From: Escherichia whittamii | GTDB lineage: Bacteria; Pseudomonadota; Gammaproteobacteria; Enterobacterales; Enterobacteriaceae | Assembly (NCBI RefSeq): GCF_014836715.1 | Contig: NZ_JACSQI010000011.1 | Span: 1-64,000 of the forward strand | Direction: 5' to 3' | DNA length: 64,000 nt | Shown here: positions 12,101-21,494 of the stretch, in pieces | How the letters are laid out: each line of letters begins with the position of its first letter | Position numbering within the stretch: position 1 is the stretch's first letter | Notes under the pieces: generated by a model | Databases searched by the model: none | Told to the model about the DNA's origin: nothing | What the model saw: the letters and a program-made list of their open reading frames with translations, nothing else | Program-made: the position numbers and the translations under genes

Positions 12101-13102
12101 GAAAACAGCGAAGATGCCCGTGAATGGCAAAGTGGCACCTTTGTCGCTCCGACGCTTATCGAACTGGATGACTTTGCTGAATTGCAAAAAGAGGTCTTTG
12201 GGCCGGTGCTGCATGTGGTGCGTTACAGCCGTAATCAGTTACCAGAACTGATCGAGCAGATTAACGCTTCCGGCTATGGCCTGACGCTCGGCGTCCATAC
12301 GCGTATTGATGAAACCATTGCTCAGGTCACTGGCTCGGCGCATGTCGGTAACTTGTATGTTAACCGTAATATGGTTGGCGCGGTGGTTGGGGTGCAACCG
12401 TTCGGCGGCGAAGGATTGTCCGGCACCGGGCCGAAAGCAGGCGGGCCGCTCTATCTCTACCGTCTGTTGGCGAATCGCCCGGATAGCGCACTGGCGGTGA
12501 CGCTCGCGCGTCAGGATGCAGAGTATCCGGTCGATGCCCAACTGAAGGCGGCATTAATTCAGCCGCTAAATGCACTGCGGGAATGGGCGGCAAACCGGAC
12601 AGAATTGCAGGCGTTATGTACGCAATATGGCGAACTGGCGCAGGCAGGAACACAGCGATTGCTACCAGGACCGACGGGTGAACGCAACACCTGGACGCTG
12701 CTGCCGCGTGAGCGCGTGTTGTGTATTGCGGATGATGAGCAGGATGCACTGACCCAACTCGCCGCCGTGCTGGCCGTTAGCAGCCAGGTGCTGTGGCCGG
12801 ATGACGCACTGCATCGTCAGTTAGTGAAGGCATTACCATCGGCAGTCAACGAACGGATTCAACTGGCGAAAGTGGAAAATATTACCGCTCAACCGTTTGA
12901 TGCGGTGATCTTCCACGGTGATTCGGATCAGCTTCGCGCGTTATGTGAAGCCGTTGCCGCGCGGGATGGTGCAATTGTTTCGGTGCAGGGTTTTGCCCGT
13001 GGCGAAAGCAATATCCTTCTGGAACGGCTCTATATTGAACGTTCACTGAGTGTGAATACCGCTGCTGCTGGCGGTAACGCCAGTTTGATGACTATCGGTT
13101 AA
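9140..13102 (+). CDS. putA: PutA, proline dehydrogenase / P5C dehydrogenase / repressor
   Basis: Trifunctional, membrane-associated enzyme that oxidises proline to glutamate and represses the put genes; 1320 residues, the usual size. An N-terminal ribbon-helix-helix DNA-binding domain (TMGVKLDDATRERIKSA, about 5-21) precedes an FAD proline dehydrogenase barrel (about 260-610). A P5C aldehyde dehydrogenase domain follows (about 650-1130), with Glu in AETGGMNAM and catalytic Cys in SAGQRCSALR near residue 917. I chose ATG 9140 because CAGGAG lies just upstream and MGTTTMGVKL matches the known N-terminus; the longer frame from 9074 includes operator DNA. Confidence 0.98.
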   Translation: MGTTTMGVKLDDATRERIKSAATRIDRTPHWLIKQAIFSYLEQLENNDTLPELPALLSGAANESDETPNPAEEPHQPFLDFAEQILPQSVSRAAITAAYRRPESEAVSMLLEQARLPQPIAEQAHKLAYQLADKLRNQKNASGRAGMVQGLLQEFSLSSQEGVALMCLAEALLRIPDKATRDALIRDKISNGNWQSHIGRSPSLFVNAATWGLLFTGKLVSTHNEASLSRSLNRIIGKSGEPLIRKGVDMAMRLMGEQFVTGETIAEALANARKLEEKGFRYSYDMLGEAALTAADAQAYMVSYQQAIHAIGKASNGRGIYEGPGISIKLSALHPRYSRAQYDRVMEELYPRLKSLTLLARQYDIGINIDAEETDRLEISLDLLEKLCFEPELAGWNGIGFVIQAYQKRCPLVIDYLIELATRSRRRLMIRLVKGAYWDSEIKRAQMDGLEGYPVYTRKVYTDVSYLACAKKLLAVPNLIYPQFATHNAHTLAAIYQLAGQNYYPGQYEFQCLHGMGEPLYEQVTGKIADGKLNRPCRIYAPVGTHETLLAYLVRRLLENGANTSFVNRIADTSLPLDELVADPVTAVEKMAQQEGQTGLPHPKIPLPRDLYGHGRDNSAGLDLANEHRLASLSSALLNSALQKWQALPILEQPVAAGEMLPVINPAEPKDIVGYVREATPREVEQALESAVNNAPIWFATPPAERAAILHRAAVLMESQMQQQIGILVREAGKTFSNAIAEVREAVDFLHYYAGQVRDDFANETHRPLGPVVCISPWNFPLAIFTGQIAAALAAGNSVLAKPAEQTPLIAAQGISILLEAGVPPGVVQLLPGQGETVGAQLTGDDRVRGVMFTGSTEVATLLQRNIANRLDAQGRPVPLIAETGGMNAMIVDSSALTEQVVVDVLASAFDSAGQRCSALRVLCLQDEIADHTLKMLRGAMAECRMGNPGRLTTDIGPVIDSEAKANIERHIQTMRGKGRPVFQAVRENSEDAREWQSGTFVAPTLIELDDFAELQKEVFGPVLHVVRYSRNQLPELIEQINASGYGLTLGVHTRIDETIAQVTGSAHVGNLYVNRNMVGAVVGVQPFGGEGLSGTGPKAGGPLYLYRLLANRPDSALAVTLARQDAEYPVDAQLKAALIQPLNALREWAANRTELQALCTQYGELAQAGTQRLLPGPTGERNTWTLLPRERVLCIADDEQDALTQLAAVLAVSSQVLWPDDALHRQLVKALPSAVNERIQLAKVENITAQPFDAVIFHGDSDQLRALCEAVAARDGAIVSVQGFARGESNILLERLYIERSLSVNTAAAGGNASLMTIG

Positions 13103-13109
13103 ACAGGTT

Positions 13110-13137
13110 GCCGGAGGATGTTGCAACTTCCTCCGGC
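13110..13137. terminator. Hairpin between convergent putA and rutR
   Basis: GCCGGAGG and CCTCCGGC flank a 12-base loop directly between the two stop codons. A clear T-run is missing, so bidirectional terminator function is inferred from position. Confidence 0.5.
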
Positions 13138-13141
13138 ATCA

Positions 13142-13780
13142 TTAACGTGGCCGAATCCCTTCAATAATAATCCGCTGCACGTTTTCAACCGTTTGATTAA
13201 AAAACACTTCATCACGCAACGTCGCGCCTGTCACCGCCTCCACCTGGGGGGCAAAATCGGCGTAATGTTGAGTGGAAGCCCAGATCATAAAAATCAGATG
13301 CTGCGGGTCAATCGGCGCGAGTTTGCCGCTTTTGACCCAACCGGCAATCAGCGCCGATTTCTCATCAATTAATGCTTTCAAATCGCCCGTCAGTTCATCC
13401 ATTAATAGCGGCGCACCTGCCAGCATTTCCATACAAAACAGGCGTGAGGCCTGCGGATAATCGCGGGAGACTTCCAGTTTCAGACGAATGTACTCTTTGA
13501 TCGCCGCCAGCGGGGCGAAATCTTCACGAAACGCCTTTAACGGCGCCAGCCAGATATCGAGAATTTGCCGCAACACGGCAATGTATAGCGCCTCTTTTGA
13601 CGGAAAGTAATACAGCAGATTGGTTTTTGAAACGCCCGCCAACTCTGCTATTTGCTCCAGCCTTGTACCGTGAAAACCGAATTGTGAAAAAGTGTCCAGT
13701 GCCGCGCTAAGAATCGCTTTTTTCTTCGCGCTCACTGCGCGCGAACGTTTACCCGTTGTTTTCACTGCGTCTTGCGTCAT
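13142..13780 (-). CDS. rutR: RutR, TetR-family regulator of pyrimidine and purine genes
   Basis: DNA-binding repressor whose ligands are uracil and thymine; 212 residues, full length. The N-terminal helix-turn-helix shows GTRLEQIAELAGVSKTNLLY near residues 39-58. The C-terminal ligand domain is complete. In K-12 it is divergent from rutABCDEFG, which it controls. Here the operon is not next to it: within about 220 bases the sequence passes to ymdF. The regulator is therefore kept without its local target; its other targets (such as carAB) could explain this. Confidence 0.95.
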   Translation of the reverse strand: MTQDAVKTTGKRSRAVSAKKKAILSAALDTFSQFGFHGTRLEQIAELAGVSKTNLLYYFPSKEALYIAVLRQILDIWLAPLKAFREDFAPLAAIKEYIRLKLEVSRDYPQASRLFCMEMLAGAPLLMDELTGDLKALIDEKSALIAGWVKSGKLAPIDPQHLIFMIWASTQHYADFAPQVEAVTGATLRDEVFFNQTVENVQRIIIEGIRPR

Positions 13781-13918
13781 GCGCTCTCCCCTCTTTTAGA
13801 TTGGCAACAGGATAGCAAAATCAGCATGATGCCTCGACCATCAACATTCACAGTACGAATGAATAATGGTGAAATGAGCGAGAAAGGTATTAACGTGAGG
13901 ATATTAAGGAGAGTAGAA

Positions 13919-13944
13919 CAAAAAACCGCCGGAATTACCGGCGG
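13919..13944 (-). terminator. Terminator downstream of ymdF
   Basis: Minus-strand stem CCGCCGG-TAATT-CCGGCGG is followed by a run of T. It lies about 54 bases past the ymdF stop. Confidence 0.75.
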
Positions 13945-13997
13945 CAGTGGCGTATTGACGCGCGTCAGACAAACGCATTCGTCATTGAGTAGCCCGG

Positions 13998-14171
13998 CTA
14001 GTTGTCGCTTTTGCCGTGGCTGCTTTTGCCACCTTTTTTTCCTGCTTCAGATGCGCGCTGCGGGTCATTTTTGAAATTCCCCCCGCTGTGCTGTCTACCT
14101 TTTTTACCTGCTTCTGATGCTCTTTCGCGGTCTTCTGCAAAATTACCTGAACCGCCTCGATGGTTTGCCAT
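13998..14171 (-). CDS. ymdF: YmdF, KGG-repeat stress-induced small protein
   Basis: It has 57 residues, Gly/Lys/Ser-rich, with two copies of the KGG-type repeat (ERASEAGKKG and QRASEAGKKG), the signature of the GsiB/YciG-like stress protein family. I started at MANHRGGSG, the conserved N-terminus. It probably acts as a small hydrophilic stationary-phase protein; its molecular role is not known. The first repeat reads KKGRQ where KKGGQ is usual. Confidence 0.85.
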   Translation of the reverse strand: MANHRGGSGNFAEDRERASEAGKKGRQHSGGNFKNDPQRASEAGKKGGKSSHGKSDN

Positions 14172-15145
<974 letters not shown>

Positions 15146-15165
15146 TCTTCAACAGGAGGATACGC

Positions 15166-15393
15166 ATGCCAACTCAAGAAGCGAAAGCTCATCACGTGGG
15201 TGAATGGGCATCTCTGCGCAATACGTCGCCGGAAATAGCCGAGGCCATTTTTGAAGTCGCCGGGTATGACGAAAAAATGGCGGAAAAAATTTGGGAAGAA
15301 GGTAGCGATGAAGTGTTAGTCAAAGCCTTTGCTAAAACCGATAAAGATTCGCTTTTTTGGGGCGAACAGACCATCGAACGTAAAAACGTTTAA
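15166..15393 (+). CDS. yccJ: YccJ, small conserved protein
   Basis: It has 75 residues, acidic, with no signal peptide or membrane segment. It follows wrbA closely with AGGAGG at 15155-15160, so it is probably co-transcribed. The protein matches E. coli YccJ over its length. Its function is unknown. Confidence 0.9.
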
Positions 15394-15402
15394 CCAGCAA
15401 TT

Positions 15403-15421
15403 CCCCCGCTTCTCGCGGGGG
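15403..15421 (+). terminator. Terminator of wrbA-yccJ
   Basis: The hairpin CCCCGC-TTCTC-GCGGGG lies about 10 bases after the yccJ stop. The same hairpin core is repeated at 15582-15606. Confidence 0.7.
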
Positions 15422-15454
15422 AGTTTCAAATTGTCGACAAAGTTGCGCTTTGTT

Positions 15455-15560
15455 CATGCCGGATGCGGCGTGAACGCCTTATCCGGCCTACATAGTCGTG
15501 CAAATTCAATATATTGCAATCCTCTGGTAGGCCTGATAAGCATAGCGCATCAGGCAATCT
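15455..15560. repeat. REP pair between yccJ and agp
   Basis: GCCGGATGCGGCGTGAACGC / CTTATCCGGCC is followed by an inverted GTAGGCCTGATAAG...GCGCATCAGGC unit. This is one BIME between the two similar terminator hairpins. Confidence 0.85.
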
Positions 15561-15581
15561 TACGTTTGTCATCAGTCTCAT

Positions 15582-15606
15582 ACTCCCCCGCTTCTCGCGG
15601 GGGAGT
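15582..15606 (-). terminator. Terminator of agp
   Basis: ACTCCCCCGC-TTCTC-GCGGGGGAGT lies 6 bases beyond the agp stop. It nearly duplicates the yccJ hairpin. Confidence 0.6.
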
Positions 15607-15612
15607 TTTCTG

Positions 15613-16854
15613 TTATTTCACCGCTTCATTCAACACGTTATCAAACTTATCCATTGGACAAAAACCGTTGGCATCTATCGGGCAGTCGGTAAGTTCAAGC
15701 GTCACGCGTTGAGCCGGAGACTGCAACGTTAACGCGTCGGCATTACGCAACTGTTCCGAACTCTGGTACACATACTCGATTTTCATCAGGTCGCGGTTCG
15801 CTTTGCTGTCATGCCAACGCTGGAAAACGATTTTGCCGCCAATCGGCGTGCGTTCGTTCTGATCATGCAGTTGATACGGTTTGAAATCCAGCGCCGTTAA
15901 CAGAGAGGCAATGTTTGAGTCGTGACCCACCAGCACCGTGATTTTCGGCGCGTTGGCACGATCGGTGACCAGGGCTTTGTCGATATAACTGACCAGCGGT
16001 TTCGCGACATTGCGCGCCACTTCCGGTGAGGTAAACAGGCTGTCCTGGTAACCGTTTTTCAGCTTCGACAACACCTTCCACTGCTGGTCAGATTTGATTT
16101 CTCCCCAGGCCACCTGATCCATCGGGAAACCTTCGTAGTATTGCAAAGTAAACGCATCCACCAGCGAGTTGCCGACTTTTAGCGGCCCTGAAACGCCCGG
16201 TTCTTGTTGATATTTCGCGCTAAAGGTATTTTTGCCATCCACCAGCGAACACTGCTGTTTCTCCTTGCAGGCTGGAGAGTCTTTATAGTTGACGATTTTT
16301 TCCAGTAGCTGGTAGCTGTCGGTAAGCTGGAGTTTACTAAGCTCTTTTTCCATTGCCGCTACTGCCTGCTCGCTGAAGGCGGCAGAATCATCGGTAATTA
16401 CCGGGTTAAAGGTTGGGTCCATGCTGCCCATTTTTTCCTGGTGATGAACCGGAATGTCACACCCAGGGAATGCGCCTGTGATAAAAAATTGTGCAGTAGC
16501 GACAGTACGTTGCAGACTATTCGCGTAAGCATAAACGGTGTCCGGCGGCGGACATTCCCCCGTTTTCACTATTCCCTGCTCTGCCAGCCACTCACGCATG
16601 TAATGACCCATATACACTTCCAGTACGCCGCCTTTGGTAGTGAGTTGTCCACCGGGAACATCCCACTGCGGCCATTTATTCGGCGTCGACTGCTCAAGCA
16701 CACTGCCATTATTTGCCAGAGGCGCACGTAAGTTATGACGGCTCATGAGTAGCACTTGCTGTAGCTGATAGCCTTCCGGCATGGTCTGTGCCTGACCATT
16801 CGAAGAGAGTAAAACCATCCCAGCCACGGCTGCAGCGATTAGCGTTTTTTTCAT
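15613..16854 (-). CDS. agp: Agp, periplasmic glucose-1-phosphatase
   Basis: Periplasmic histidine acid phosphatase that hydrolyses glucose-1-phosphate; 413 residues. A Sec signal peptide ends near NGQA (residue 22). The catalytic RHNLRAP is at residues 39-45 and the proton-donor motif GHDSN lies in the C-terminal third. Paired cysteines suit disulphide bonding. It is paralogous to appA, also in this window. Length and sequence match E. coli Agp. Confidence 0.97.
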   Translation of the reverse strand: MKKTLIAAAVAGMVLLSSNGQAQTMPEGYQLQQVLLMSRHNLRAPLANNGSVLEQSTPNKWPQWDVPGGQLTTKGGVLEVYMGHYMREWLAEQGIVKTGECPPPDTVYAYANSLQRTVATAQFFITGAFPGCDIPVHHQEKMGSMDPTFNPVITDDSAAFSEQAVAAMEKELSKLQLTDSYQLLEKIVNYKDSPACKEKQQCSLVDGKNTFSAKYQQEPGVSGPLKVGNSLVDAFTLQYYEGFPMDQVAWGEIKSDQQWKVLSKLKNGYQDSLFTSPEVARNVAKPLVSYIDKALVTDRANAPKITVLVGHDSNIASLLTALDFKPYQLHDQNERTPIGGKIVFQRWHDSKANRDLMKIEYVYQSSEQLRNADALTLQSPAQRVTLELTDCPIDANGFCPMDKFDNVLNEAVK

Positions 16855-16958
16855 TCCTCACACCTCTTTTGTTATCAATCAATTAAGAGTGTGACAGAAA
16901 TATGGCATTTTTCCGGGAACAGGTTCGCAAATTAGCAGATGACGAGGCGGGAAACCGT

Positions 16959-16993
16959 CAGGCGATAACGGACAGTAGTCGTGCTATCGCCTG
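16959..16993 (-). terminator. Hairpin after the permease gene
   Basis: CAGGCGATA and TATCGCCTG form a nine-pair stem with a 17-base loop, 11 bases past the stop of the permease at 17004. The flanking T-content is weak. Confidence 0.5.
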
Positions 16994-17003
16994 GTTTGTA
17001 TCG

Positions 17004-18437
17004 TTAAACTAATACCTGAAACAGCAAGGCAAAAAGAATGATATTGGCAATGACAATGGCCCAACCGTTATAAAGCATATATTTCAGGTGAGTTGATTGT
17101 GCCAGCCCCATTTGACCAAACATATCCGATGAAGGGAAAGGTCCAAACCAGTCCACTTGCGATGAGGCTAATAATACCGCCGTTGTACCCTGTGGCGGCA
17201 CTCCCGCAGCCATCAACATCGGACCAAATATTTTGTGCGTAAAGGTCATCTGAGCAACAGCAGCACCAGGCACATGACCGATAATATTAAAGGCAAAAAT
17301 ACAGAAACAAAGCCATGCCGGAGATATCCCGGTTAACAGTGGTTGAGTGTATTCGAGCAATCCCTGATACGCCTGCAAACTATCCATAAGTTCCAGAATC
17401 GGGTTATACAGCCAGTAGAGCAGAAACATCCACACCAGTCTGCCACAGCCTTTATACAGCGCTTGCAGGATCCCGGTTGGGCTTAATCCACCCACCAGCC
17501 CGGTGATCAACGCCACCAACAGCATAACGATAATGGCAAAACTAAAACCTGCTTTTATCACTACGCCAATAACCGCCATCACAATAATGGTTGCAGCAAA
17601 TGCCAGGGCGCTGAGTTTGCGACGACGATCGCGGGCAGGATCCTCTTCTTCCTGAGTTTTCTCTGAAAGATCCACTTCGTAGTGTAATTTTCCTTCCGTC
17701 ATCTTCTGAATTCGCCCGGCCATTATCCAGCCAGCGAATAACGTCACGGCGCTCATTGGTAGCCCGACGTACATCAGGTATTGCGGATAAGTCAGGCCGC
17801 CGAGTTGTAAAATCGTCACGGTACTGGGAGTAAATGGCCCGGTAAACAATCCCACTGATCCGGCCGTCATCATCAGTGCAGCCACCGTAGGCGGTGTCAG
17901 CCGTACTGCCGCCGCCACAGGAATAATCACCGCGACAATAATGGCATTACCGCCAGCCATAGTCCCCAGCGCGCCACAGATGAGAATGGATGAGACGACG
18001 ATGCCAAATTTGACCCGTGTCTGGCTGGAAAGCCCGATACGGTGTACCACAAATTTGACCAGTTCAACGGCGGCTCCGGTACGTGTTGCCACTTCACCGA
18101 CACCGGCACCAAGCATAATGATCAGACCAACAGTGGCGATAAATGATCCTGTCGACTTTGCCAGCATGGCGCCCATTTCTGGTAAGCCGGTGGAGGTCAT
18201 TATCATCGCAATAATAATCGATGAAATAACTGCCAGAACAATATCGACGCCTATCAACGAGAGCACCGCTAACGCCACCAGTGGTGTAAAACCAAGCAGT
18301 CCGAGTTCATTACCTGGACGCCCCTGACACCAGAACGCTGTCAGTAAAAATGCAATCAACAACAAGCCAATAATGACATTCTTTTTGGTGATATTTTGTC
18401 TGGTTAGCGAACCACCAGCGAGCATTGAGTCACTCAT
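17004..18437 (-). CDS. Ion-transporter-superfamily permease (carboxylate or amino-acid uptake)
   Basis: Integral membrane protein, 477 residues from MSDSMLAGG, which has AAGGAG four bases before it; a longer start at 18470 lacks a ribosome site. About twelve hydrophobic segments are visible. A central charged loop (SEKTQEEEDPARDRRRK) divides two halves, each containing a Gly-rich re-entrant-like stretch such as GTMAGGNAIIVAVIIP. This layout suits the ion-transporter (GntP/DASS-like) superfamily. It is divergent from a LysR regulator that precedes an amino-acid oxidoreductase and a RidA protein, so it probably imports their substrate. K-12 has yccE here instead. The substrate is not shown by the sequence. 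Confidence 0.75.
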   Translation of the reverse strand: MSDSMLAGGSLTRQNITKKNVIIGLLLIAFLLTAFWCQGRPGNELGLLGFTPLVALAVLSLIGVDIVLAVISSIIIAMIMTSTGLPEMGAMLAKSTGSFIATVGLIIMLGAGVGEVATRTGAAVELVKFVVHRIGLSSQTRVKFGIVVSSILICGALGTMAGGNAIIVAVIIPVAAAVRLTPPTVAALMMTAGSVGLFTGPFTPSTVTILQLGGLTYPQYLMYVGLPMSAVTLFAGWIMAGRIQKMTEGKLHYEVDLSEKTQEEEDPARDRRRKLSALAFAATIIVMAVIGVVIKAGFSFAIIVMLLVALITGLVGGLSPTGILQALYKGCGRLVWMFLLYWLYNPILELMDSLQAYQGLLEYTQPLLTGISPAWLCFCIFAFNIIGHVPGAAVAQMTFTHKIFGPMLMAAGVPPQGTTAVLLASSQVDWFGPFPSSDMFGQMGLAQSTHLKYMLYNGWAIVIANIILFALLFQVLV

Positions 18438-18710
18438 ATAACTCCTTAACCCCATCGAATCGACCGACAATATCAGCCGATGTATTTGGACAGCTCAGAA
18501 AATATCCCCCCTCGTTATTATTGTTGGCGAAATGCACTGAGGGTTTGTCCGGGTACTACAGGTATTATTCTGAGTTCGTAATTAACCCCCTTTAGGTGGG
18601 CAAATAACGCATTGTTACCAGAACAGGCGTTACAGATTAAATTTATGTTAACTTGGTGTTACCATGAAATGACTTTTTATCTACCGTCTATAACTCTGGG
18701 TTAACTCTTA
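18438..18710. promoter_or_regulatory. Divergent promoter region, permease / LysR regulator
   Basis: This 273-base gap separates the divergent genes and should hold both promoters and the LysR site. GTTAACTTGGTGTTACC near 18646-18662 is an imperfect inverted repeat of LysR-box type. No footprint-grade operator can be assigned. Confidence 0.4.
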
Positions 18711-19625
18711 ATGAAACTGCGCCACCTGGAAATCTTCTATGCCGTGATGACATGCGGGACACTTTCACGAGCTGCGGAATCGCTGAATATTTCCCAACCG
18801 GCCGTCAGTAAAGCGTTAAAAAACGCTGAACAAAAACTCGGTTTTCAGCTCTTTCAGCGAGTTCGAGGCAAGCTTCTTCCAACCAGCGAAGCGATCACAC
18901 TTTTTGAAAAAGCGCAGTCGATTTATCACGAACTCGATAACCTGCGACTGCTGGCCGATAACCTGACGCGAGATCCGCGAGCCAGAATCGCTCTGGGATG
19001 CCTGCCAAGTCTGGGATTAAGTCTGGTGCCAGAAATAGTCACTGCGTTTTACCAGCAGAATGCCAATCTGGTAATGACACTGACGACAGAGCACACCGAA
19101 ACGTTGGTTAAAAAACTTGATCTGCGAGAGATTGATCTGGCCCTGACGCTACAGCCGATTCAACAGGGGGAGATTATGACGACGCTGATAGCCGAAGTTC
19201 CGCTGGTTTATATCGACCGGGACTATCGCCAGGGCGCGGTAGAAATAGACAAGATTGACCAACAACGCTGGATTTCTCCCGGCCCACATTCCCTTTCCGA
19301 TGCAATAGCCAAACGGCGTGATTTTTTGACAACGCGCCTGAATGTCCAGACCTATTACATGGCCACGGAATTTGTAAAACGAGGAATGGGATGCAGTATT
19401 ACCGATATTTTCTCTGCCCGTCATAACCTCCCGGCAGAAACAATTCACCCTATCGAACCACCAATGAAAATTGACCTTTGTTTGTTACGCCGTGCCGACG
19501 TTTCACTTAGCCCCATTACACAAAAATTTGTCGATTTCCTCTGTCAGCAATTACGTCAGCAACTGCGAGCCATTAACCTTGAGTTATACCCTGAAAATAA
19601 AAAGTCAATTGCTCCTCAGGCCTAA
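18711..19625 (+). CDS. LysR-family transcriptional regulator
   Basis: It has 304 residues. The N-terminal winged helix-turn-helix shows GTLSRAAESLNISQPAVSKA at residues 16-35, followed by the usual linker helix and a periplasmic-binding-type effector domain (about 90-290). The N-terminus resembles LysR/OccR-type regulators of amino-acid genes. It is divergent from the permease and 50 bases ahead of the oxidoreductase. It most likely activates this catabolic cluster in response to its substrate. The effector is not known. Confidence 0.85.
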   Translation: MKLRHLEIFYAVMTCGTLSRAAESLNISQPAVSKALKNAEQKLGFQLFQRVRGKLLPTSEAITLFEKAQSIYHELDNLRLLADNLTRDPRARIALGCLPSLGLSLVPEIVTAFYQQNANLVMTLTTEHTETLVKKLDLREIDLALTLQPIQQGEIMTTLIAEVPLVYIDRDYRQGAVEIDKIDQQRWISPGPHSLSDAIAKRRDFLTTRLNVQTYYMATEFVKRGMGCSITDIFSARHNLPAETIHPIEPPMKIDLCLLRRADVSLSPITQKFVDFLCQQLRQQLRAINLELYPENKKSIAPQA

Positions 19626-19675
19626 ATGTTTTGACATAACCCCAACGCATTTATTAGCGGTGGATATCTCAGGTG

Positions 19676-20929
19676 ATGAAAAAACGCATTGTAGTTATTG
19701 GCGGTGGGGTAATTGGTCTGGCGACAGCCTGGGTGCTGGTAAAACAGGGCCATCAGGTGCAATTGTTAGAACGCAACAATCAGGCAGGCGTCGCTACCAG
19801 TTTCGCTAATGGTGGCCAACTGAGTTACCGCTACGTTGCTCCTCTGGCGGACAAAGGCGTACCGATGCAGGGACTTAAATGGATGGGGAAAAGCAACTCC
19901 CCCCTGAATATGCGTTTGCGCATGTCATTTAGCCAGTGGCGCTGGTTGCTGGAATTTTTACTGGCCTGCAATAGCCGGACAAATAAACTCAATGGCGATC
20001 ATATCTTACGTTTATCACTGTTAAGTCGCCAGGTGATGGAAGAGTGGCTGCTGGAAGATAATCTTGATGACTTTCACTGGCGCCGTTCGGGCAAACTGAT
20101 TATTCATCGCCGCCCGCAAGATTTAGCCAAAGCGGCAAAAGGCATTAATCCGCAATTTCAACAGGCGTTATCACGCGAAGAGTGCGTTTATCTTGAGCCA
20201 GCACTAAAACATATTGGTCATTCATTGTATGGCGGTATTTACTCCCCGGGCGATGAAACGGCGGACTGTTATAAGTTCTGCCAGGCATTACTTGCCAAAC
20301 TTAATGCCAGCACAAACTTTTCGCTACAAACCGATTGTGAAGTTTTGCAGTTGAATAAAAAAGGCGAGCGCATTGATTCCATCACCACCAGCACAGGGAC
20401 GCTGGTTGCGGATGATTATGTCGTTGCCGCCGGTAATGGCAGTAAGTATTTACTTGCCGGAACCGGGACCCACGTACCGATCTGCGGTCTGAAAGGTTAC
20501 AGTCTGACGCTCCCCTTCCCACAAGAAATGGGGATCGCACCGCAAATCAGTGTCACCGACTATGGCCATAAAATTGTCTATGCCCGACTCGGTGAGCGGT
20601 TACGTATCGCCGCTATGGTCGATATTGGTTATGACGGTAATGAACTGCGCCCTGAACGCATTGACGCCTTAAAACAGATAGTAGCTAACAGTTTTCCACA
20701 ACTGCAAGGTATCGATGAAGCCGAATTATGGACAGGTATGCGTCCATCCACCCCTGCGGGTCCGCCACTATTAGGACGGGCGAAGTATCAAAATCTCTGG
20801 ATGAATCTTGGCCAGGGCAGTCTGGGCTTCACGTTAGCGGCAGGTAGTGCCGTGGTGTTAGGCGCTCTGCTGTCGGGCGAAGATCCCGCAATTTCCCTTG
20901 ATGGACTGACATGGAGCCAATCAGCTTGA
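19676..20929 (+). CDS. FAD-dependent amino-acid dehydrogenase, DadA-like
   Basis: It has 417 residues from ATG 19676 (a GTG codon immediately before is an alternative). The dinucleotide-binding motif VIGGGVIGLATAW lies at residues 6-18, followed by LLERN at the end of the second strand. Further DAO-family marks are TSFANGGQLSYRY near 41-53 and the C-terminal FAD contact around NLGQGSLGFTLAAGSA. The family removes the amino hydrogen of D-amino acids (DadA) to give 2-imino acids. Next to a RidA-type deaminase and a permease it probably degrades a D-amino acid or related amine. Substrate unknown. Confidence 0.85.
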   Translation: MKKRIVVIGGGVIGLATAWVLVKQGHQVQLLERNNQAGVATSFANGGQLSYRYVAPLADKGVPMQGLKWMGKSNSPLNMRLRMSFSQWRWLLEFLLACNSRTNKLNGDHILRLSLLSRQVMEEWLLEDNLDDFHWRRSGKLIIHRRPQDLAKAAKGINPQFQQALSREECVYLEPALKHIGHSLYGGIYSPGDETADCYKFCQALLAKLNASTNFSLQTDCEVLQLNKKGERIDSITTSTGTLVADDYVVAAGNGSKYLLAGTGTHVPICGLKGYSLTLPFPQEMGIAPQISVTDYGHKIVYARLGERLRIAAMVDIGYDGNELRPERIDALKQIVANSFPQLQGIDEAELWTGMRPSTPAGPPLLGRAKYQNLWMNLGQGSLGFTLAAGSAVVLGALLSGEDPAISLDGLTWSQSA

Positions 20930-21282
20930 ATATCAAACGTAATAACCCACAACCTCGTCTTGCCGCCAGTGTGGAATATGGCAATCTTGTATTTCTCTCC
21001 GGCCAGACACCGAAGAGCAATACTCCTGACATCGCGCAACAAACGCGCGAAGTGCTGGAAAAAATCGACGCACTACTTGCTGAAGCTGGCAGTGATAAAT
21101 TTCATCTCTTGTCCGCTCAGGTATGGCTGAAAGATATCAGCCGCGATTTTGCCGATTTCAACGACGTATGGGTTAGCTGGCTGCCAGAGGGATATAGCCC
21201 GGCTCGCGCTACCGTACAGGCTGAGATGGCCCGCCAGGAGATTCTGGTTGAAGTGATGGTCACTGCGGTAAAAGCGGGATAA
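20911..21282 (+). CDS. RidA/YjgF-family enamine/imine deaminase
   Basis: It has 123 residues and its start overlaps the oxidoreductase gene by 19 bases, a sign of translational coupling. The family signature RATVQAEMARQEILVEVMVT sits at the C-terminus with the substrate-binding Arg (SPARATV). RidA proteins hydrolyse reactive 2-imino/enamine intermediates to keto acids, which fits the product of the preceding dehydrogenase. It is distinct from the housekeeping ridA. Confidence 0.85.
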   Translation: MEPISLNIKRNNPQPRLAASVEYGNLVFLSGQTPKSNTPDIAQQTREVLEKIDALLAEAGSDKFHLLSAQVWLKDISRDFADFNDVWVSWLPEGYSPARATVQAEMARQEILVEVMVTAVKAG

Positions 21283-21295
21283 ATCCCCATTTTCA

Positions 21296-21321
21296 GCCCC
21301 CTGACGACGTCGTCACGGGGC
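21296..21321. terminator. Long palindrome after the ridA-like gene
   Basis: GCCCCCTGACGAC and GTCGTCACGGGGC form a near-perfect 26-base palindrome 13 bases past the stop. There is no T-run, so terminator function is inferred; a protein-binding site is possible. Confidence 0.45.
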
Positions 21322-21494
21322 ATCTATGAAGGTTAAACGCCCCTCTTTTACCTGCCAAAATTCAGGCTGAAAATATCATTTTTAGTTATGTTTTTATCAC
21401 TGACCTACGATTTTTTCTGATTTCCCCTACACTTAACACTGATACCTTGTCAGGGGTTTCCCTTTGTCTGTATTGATTTACGCGAGATAACGCT

